A stretch of DNA of 14,335 nucleotides from Actinomycetota bacterium (GTDB taxonomy: Bacteria; Actinomycetota; Thermoleophilia; Gaiellales; Gaiellaceae): positions 1 through 14,335 of the forward strand of contig JACCRW010000050.1 in assembly GCA_013813345.1 (NCBI GenBank), written 5' to 3'. Positions 12,640 to 14,335 of the stretch are shown one piece after another. Position 1 is the stretch's first letter. Each line of letters starts with the position of its first letter. Under the pieces are notes generated by a model. That model was given only the letters and a program-made list of their open reading frames with translations, made no database searches and had not been told where the DNA came from. The position numbers and the translations under genes were made by a program.

Positions 12640-14335
12640 ATGTCAGAAGCGATACTGAACCCGACCAATACGTCGGATGCGGCGGACGGCCTACGGGCCA
12701 ACGCCCTCCGAGCGCACGACTGGGCTGCCGAGCCGTTTCTCCACAACGGCGAGGAGCCCGAAGCCGCGCTCGCGCCCGGCACCGCGCGCCGCCTCGCGCT
12801 CGACGAGGCGCTCGAGGAGCTCGACGCCGGCCGCAAGGCTCCCTCGGCGCGCTGGAAGGTCCGGTTCGGGCTGATGCTCGGGCTCGAGCGCGTCCTCTCC
12901 TCGAAACCGCCAACGACGGCCGCCGGCACCGAGCTGCGTCGGCACCAGATCGACGCGCTCGCGGGGATGCTGACCGAGCTGATCGCAGCGAATCAGCGCA
13001 CCGCCGAGGAGGAGGAGAACGGCAATGGCCAGGCGGACGCCGAGCCGGAGCTCGACGACGAGGACGAGCCCGGCGAGACCGAGCCCGACGACGCCGACGA
13101 CGAGCCGCCGACGGAGCTCGCGGCCGAGGATCCGGGAGCCGACCGCCGTTTCCGGTTCCGGCATCCCACCGCCTCCGGCAAGACGATCGCCGCCGCCGGG
13201 TTCGTCGAGGCCGCCCGCTCCCTCGGGATCCTGATCCTCACGCACCGCCGCCTGCTCGTCACCCAGTTCCGGAACGACCTGACGACCGAGGGCTACGGCG
13301 AGCGCTTCACCGACGCGATCGAGACGGGAAAGGAACCACTCCGCCGCGATCCGATCACGATCCAGACCTACGCCTGGTTCGCGCGTCATGTCGGCTCCCT
13401 CTCCCGCGAGGCCTACCAGCTCGTGATCTGCGACGAGGCGCACACAGCGCTCGGCGAGAAGACGAGCGCCGCGATCCGCAGCTTCCCGGAGCCGCTCTAC
13501 ATCGGGATGACCGCGACCGAGCAGTTGATCGCAAAACAGGTCTCGGACGTCTTCCCCGCCTCGGTCGACGACCTTCCGTTGGCCGACGCCGCCCGCCGCG
13601 GCTTGATCGCGCCGCTTCGCTGCCTCCGGCTCGCGCCGGCCGCGGCGATCAACTCAGTGCCGATCGTCGGCGGCGACTTCGAGGAGCGCGCGCTCGCCGC
13701 GGCGCTCGACCACCAGGCGCTGAACCAGGCCGCCGCCAGCCTCTACCGCGAGCGCTTCGGCTCGACGCCCGGGATCGTCTACGCGGCCGGCGTCGACCAC
13801 GCCTACAACCTCGCGCAGGAGTTCCGCGCCGCCGGTCTCAAGGCCGAAGCCGTGTCCGGGAAGACGCCGCCGGTGCGGCTCGCCGAGACGCTCGCGGCCT
13901 ACGAGCGGGGCGAGATCAACGTCCTGATCAACGCGATGCTGCTCGCCGAGGGCTGGAACTCGCCGCGCGCGACGGTCTGCATGCATCTGGCGCCGACCGC
14001 GTCGAAGCGCGTCTACCAGCAGCGCATCGGCCGGATCATGCGCACGCACCCGCGCAAGGAGGCGGGGATCGTGGTCGACTTCGTCCCGAAGAGCGCTACC
14101 CACAACGACCGCGTCGTCTCGCTCCACTCTTTGCTCGAAGCGGACTTCTATCGCGAGGGCGCGCGCGTCACGCCTGCTCCACGCCGTCGCGTCCAGCGCC
14201 GCGCGCGTCGCCAGCTCTCGCCGGCGAACTGGCTCGTTCCGGTCACGCCGGACGTTGCCCGCAGGCTCGCCGTGATCCAGCGCGAGTGGCAGCGGATCGA
14301 CCCCAAGTACATGGACGACGACGAGCAGCGCTACT
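12640..14335 (+). CDS. SF2 DEAD/DEAH-box helicase with acidic insert, 3' end cut by window
   Basis: 565 codons are visible and the frame is open at the right edge. Helicase motifs in order: LRRHQIDAL (99-107, Q-motif region), Walker A HPTASGKT (175-182), THRR motif Ia-like, DEAH (265-268), IGMTATE (288-294, motif III), AEGWNSP region (motif V) and QQRIGRIMR (460-468, motif VI). This is a full ATP-dependent SF2 motor of the type related to restriction or repair helicases. An acidic, low-complexity stretch (about 122-168, many Asp/Glu) lies between the Q-motif region and Walker A, where family members usually have about 30 residues in all. A basic stretch, PRRRVQRRARRQ, lies near the visible end. 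ATG 12640 is the only reasonable start; no good Shine-Dalgarno. It might belong to the restriction region or be a resident gene beside it. Confidence 0.9.
   Translation, partial: MSEAILNPTNTSDAADGLRANALRAHDWAAEPFLHNGEEPEAALAPGTARRLALDEALEELDAGRKAPSARWKVRFGLMLGLERVLSSKPPTTAAGTELRRHQIDALAGMLTELIAANQRTAEEEENGNGQADAEPELDDEDEPGETEPDDADDEPPTELAAEDPGADRRFRFRHPTASGKTIAAAGFVEAARSLGILILTHRRLLVTQFRNDLTTEGYGERFTDAIETGKEPLRRDPITIQTYAWFARHVGSLSREAYQLVICDEAHTALGEKTSAAIRSFPEPLYIGMTATEQLIAKQVSDVFPASVDDLPLADAARRGLIAPLRCLRLAPAAAINSVPIVGGDFEERALAAALDHQALNQAAASLYRERFGSTPGIVYAAGVDHAYNLAQEFRAAGLKAEAVSGKTPPVRLAETLAAYERGEINVLINAMLLAEGWNSPRATVCMHLAPTASKRVYQQRIGRIMRTHPRKEAGIVVDFVPKSATHNDRVVSLHSLLEADFYREGARVTPAPRRRVQRRARRQLSPANWLVPVTPDVARRLAVIQREWQRIDPKYMDDDEQRY

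Noticed and set aside
13654..14127. 157-codon minus-strand open frame opposite the helicase
   Set aside because: Antisense shadow over motifs V and VI of the helicase; no domain recognised.
1..14335. CRISPR array, tRNA/rRNA genes, insertion sequences or phage attachment sites
   Set aside because: No regularly spaced repeats, cloverleaf-like stretches, transposase or integrase motifs were seen on either strand.

Overview
The window is GC-rich DNA, about 14.3 kb, with densely packed genes, frequent GTG/TTG starts and short or overlapping gene junctions. Protein families and codon use (2-oxoglutarate:ferredoxin oxidoreductase, AraC-DinB fusion, small MarR-linked proteins, strong G/C third-position bias) point to an actinobacterium, most plausibly of the Thermoleophilia/Solirubrobacterales type. 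That placement is inference; there is no rRNA or other marker gene here. No tRNA, rRNA, CRISPR array or insertion sequence was seen, and no gene-free stretch exceeds about 115 bases.

Left part (1-1658, minus strand): a MarR regulator, a 77-residue protein of unknown function and korA (cut by the window edge) form one tightly coupled operon reading leftward. Between the MarR gene and the next gene is a compact divergent control region (1659-1761). It has a near-consensus promoter facing right, a 12-bp perfect palindrome over that promoter's -35, and three copies of an 8-base word (TTACTTGA). Rightward it should drive a 73-residue basic protein, an AraC-type regulator fused to a DinB-like domain, and a DinB-like/TPR protein (1762-3670). 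The layout suggests a small stress- or thiol-responsive regulon under MarR control.

Middle part (3680-10532): a VOC (glyoxalase-fold) protein on the minus strand is divergent from a SAM methyltransferase that resembles the DesVI/TylM1 aminosugar N,N-dimethyltransferases. A minus-strand cluster follows: SAM methyltransferase, O-antigen ligase-type membrane protein and a zinc-ribbon/membrane/coiled-coil protein. Divergent from it is a plus-strand operon of AlkA-type DNA glycosylase, proC and 6-phosphogluconolactonase, then a converging minus-strand protein of unknown function. Two convergent gene pairs share a palindromic CTAG as the stop of both genes.

Right part (10642-14335): the clearest accessory unit is a two-gene type II restriction-modification system. 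It has a beta-class N4-cytosine-type DNA methyltransferase (TSPPYW) and an XcyI-family PD-(D/E)XK endonuclease starting at TTG two bases after the methylase stop. By family it should recognise CCCGGG or a related sequence. Its base composition is visibly less GC-rich than the flanks, which suggests horizontal gain. Beside it is an SF2 DEAD/DEAH helicase running off the right edge, with an unusual acidic insert between the Q-motif region and Walker A.

The items most worth follow-up are the XcyI-type system, the MarR divergent operator/promoter, the zinc-ribbon gene whose reading frame has no usable start before its first CxxC, and the acidic insert in the helicase.
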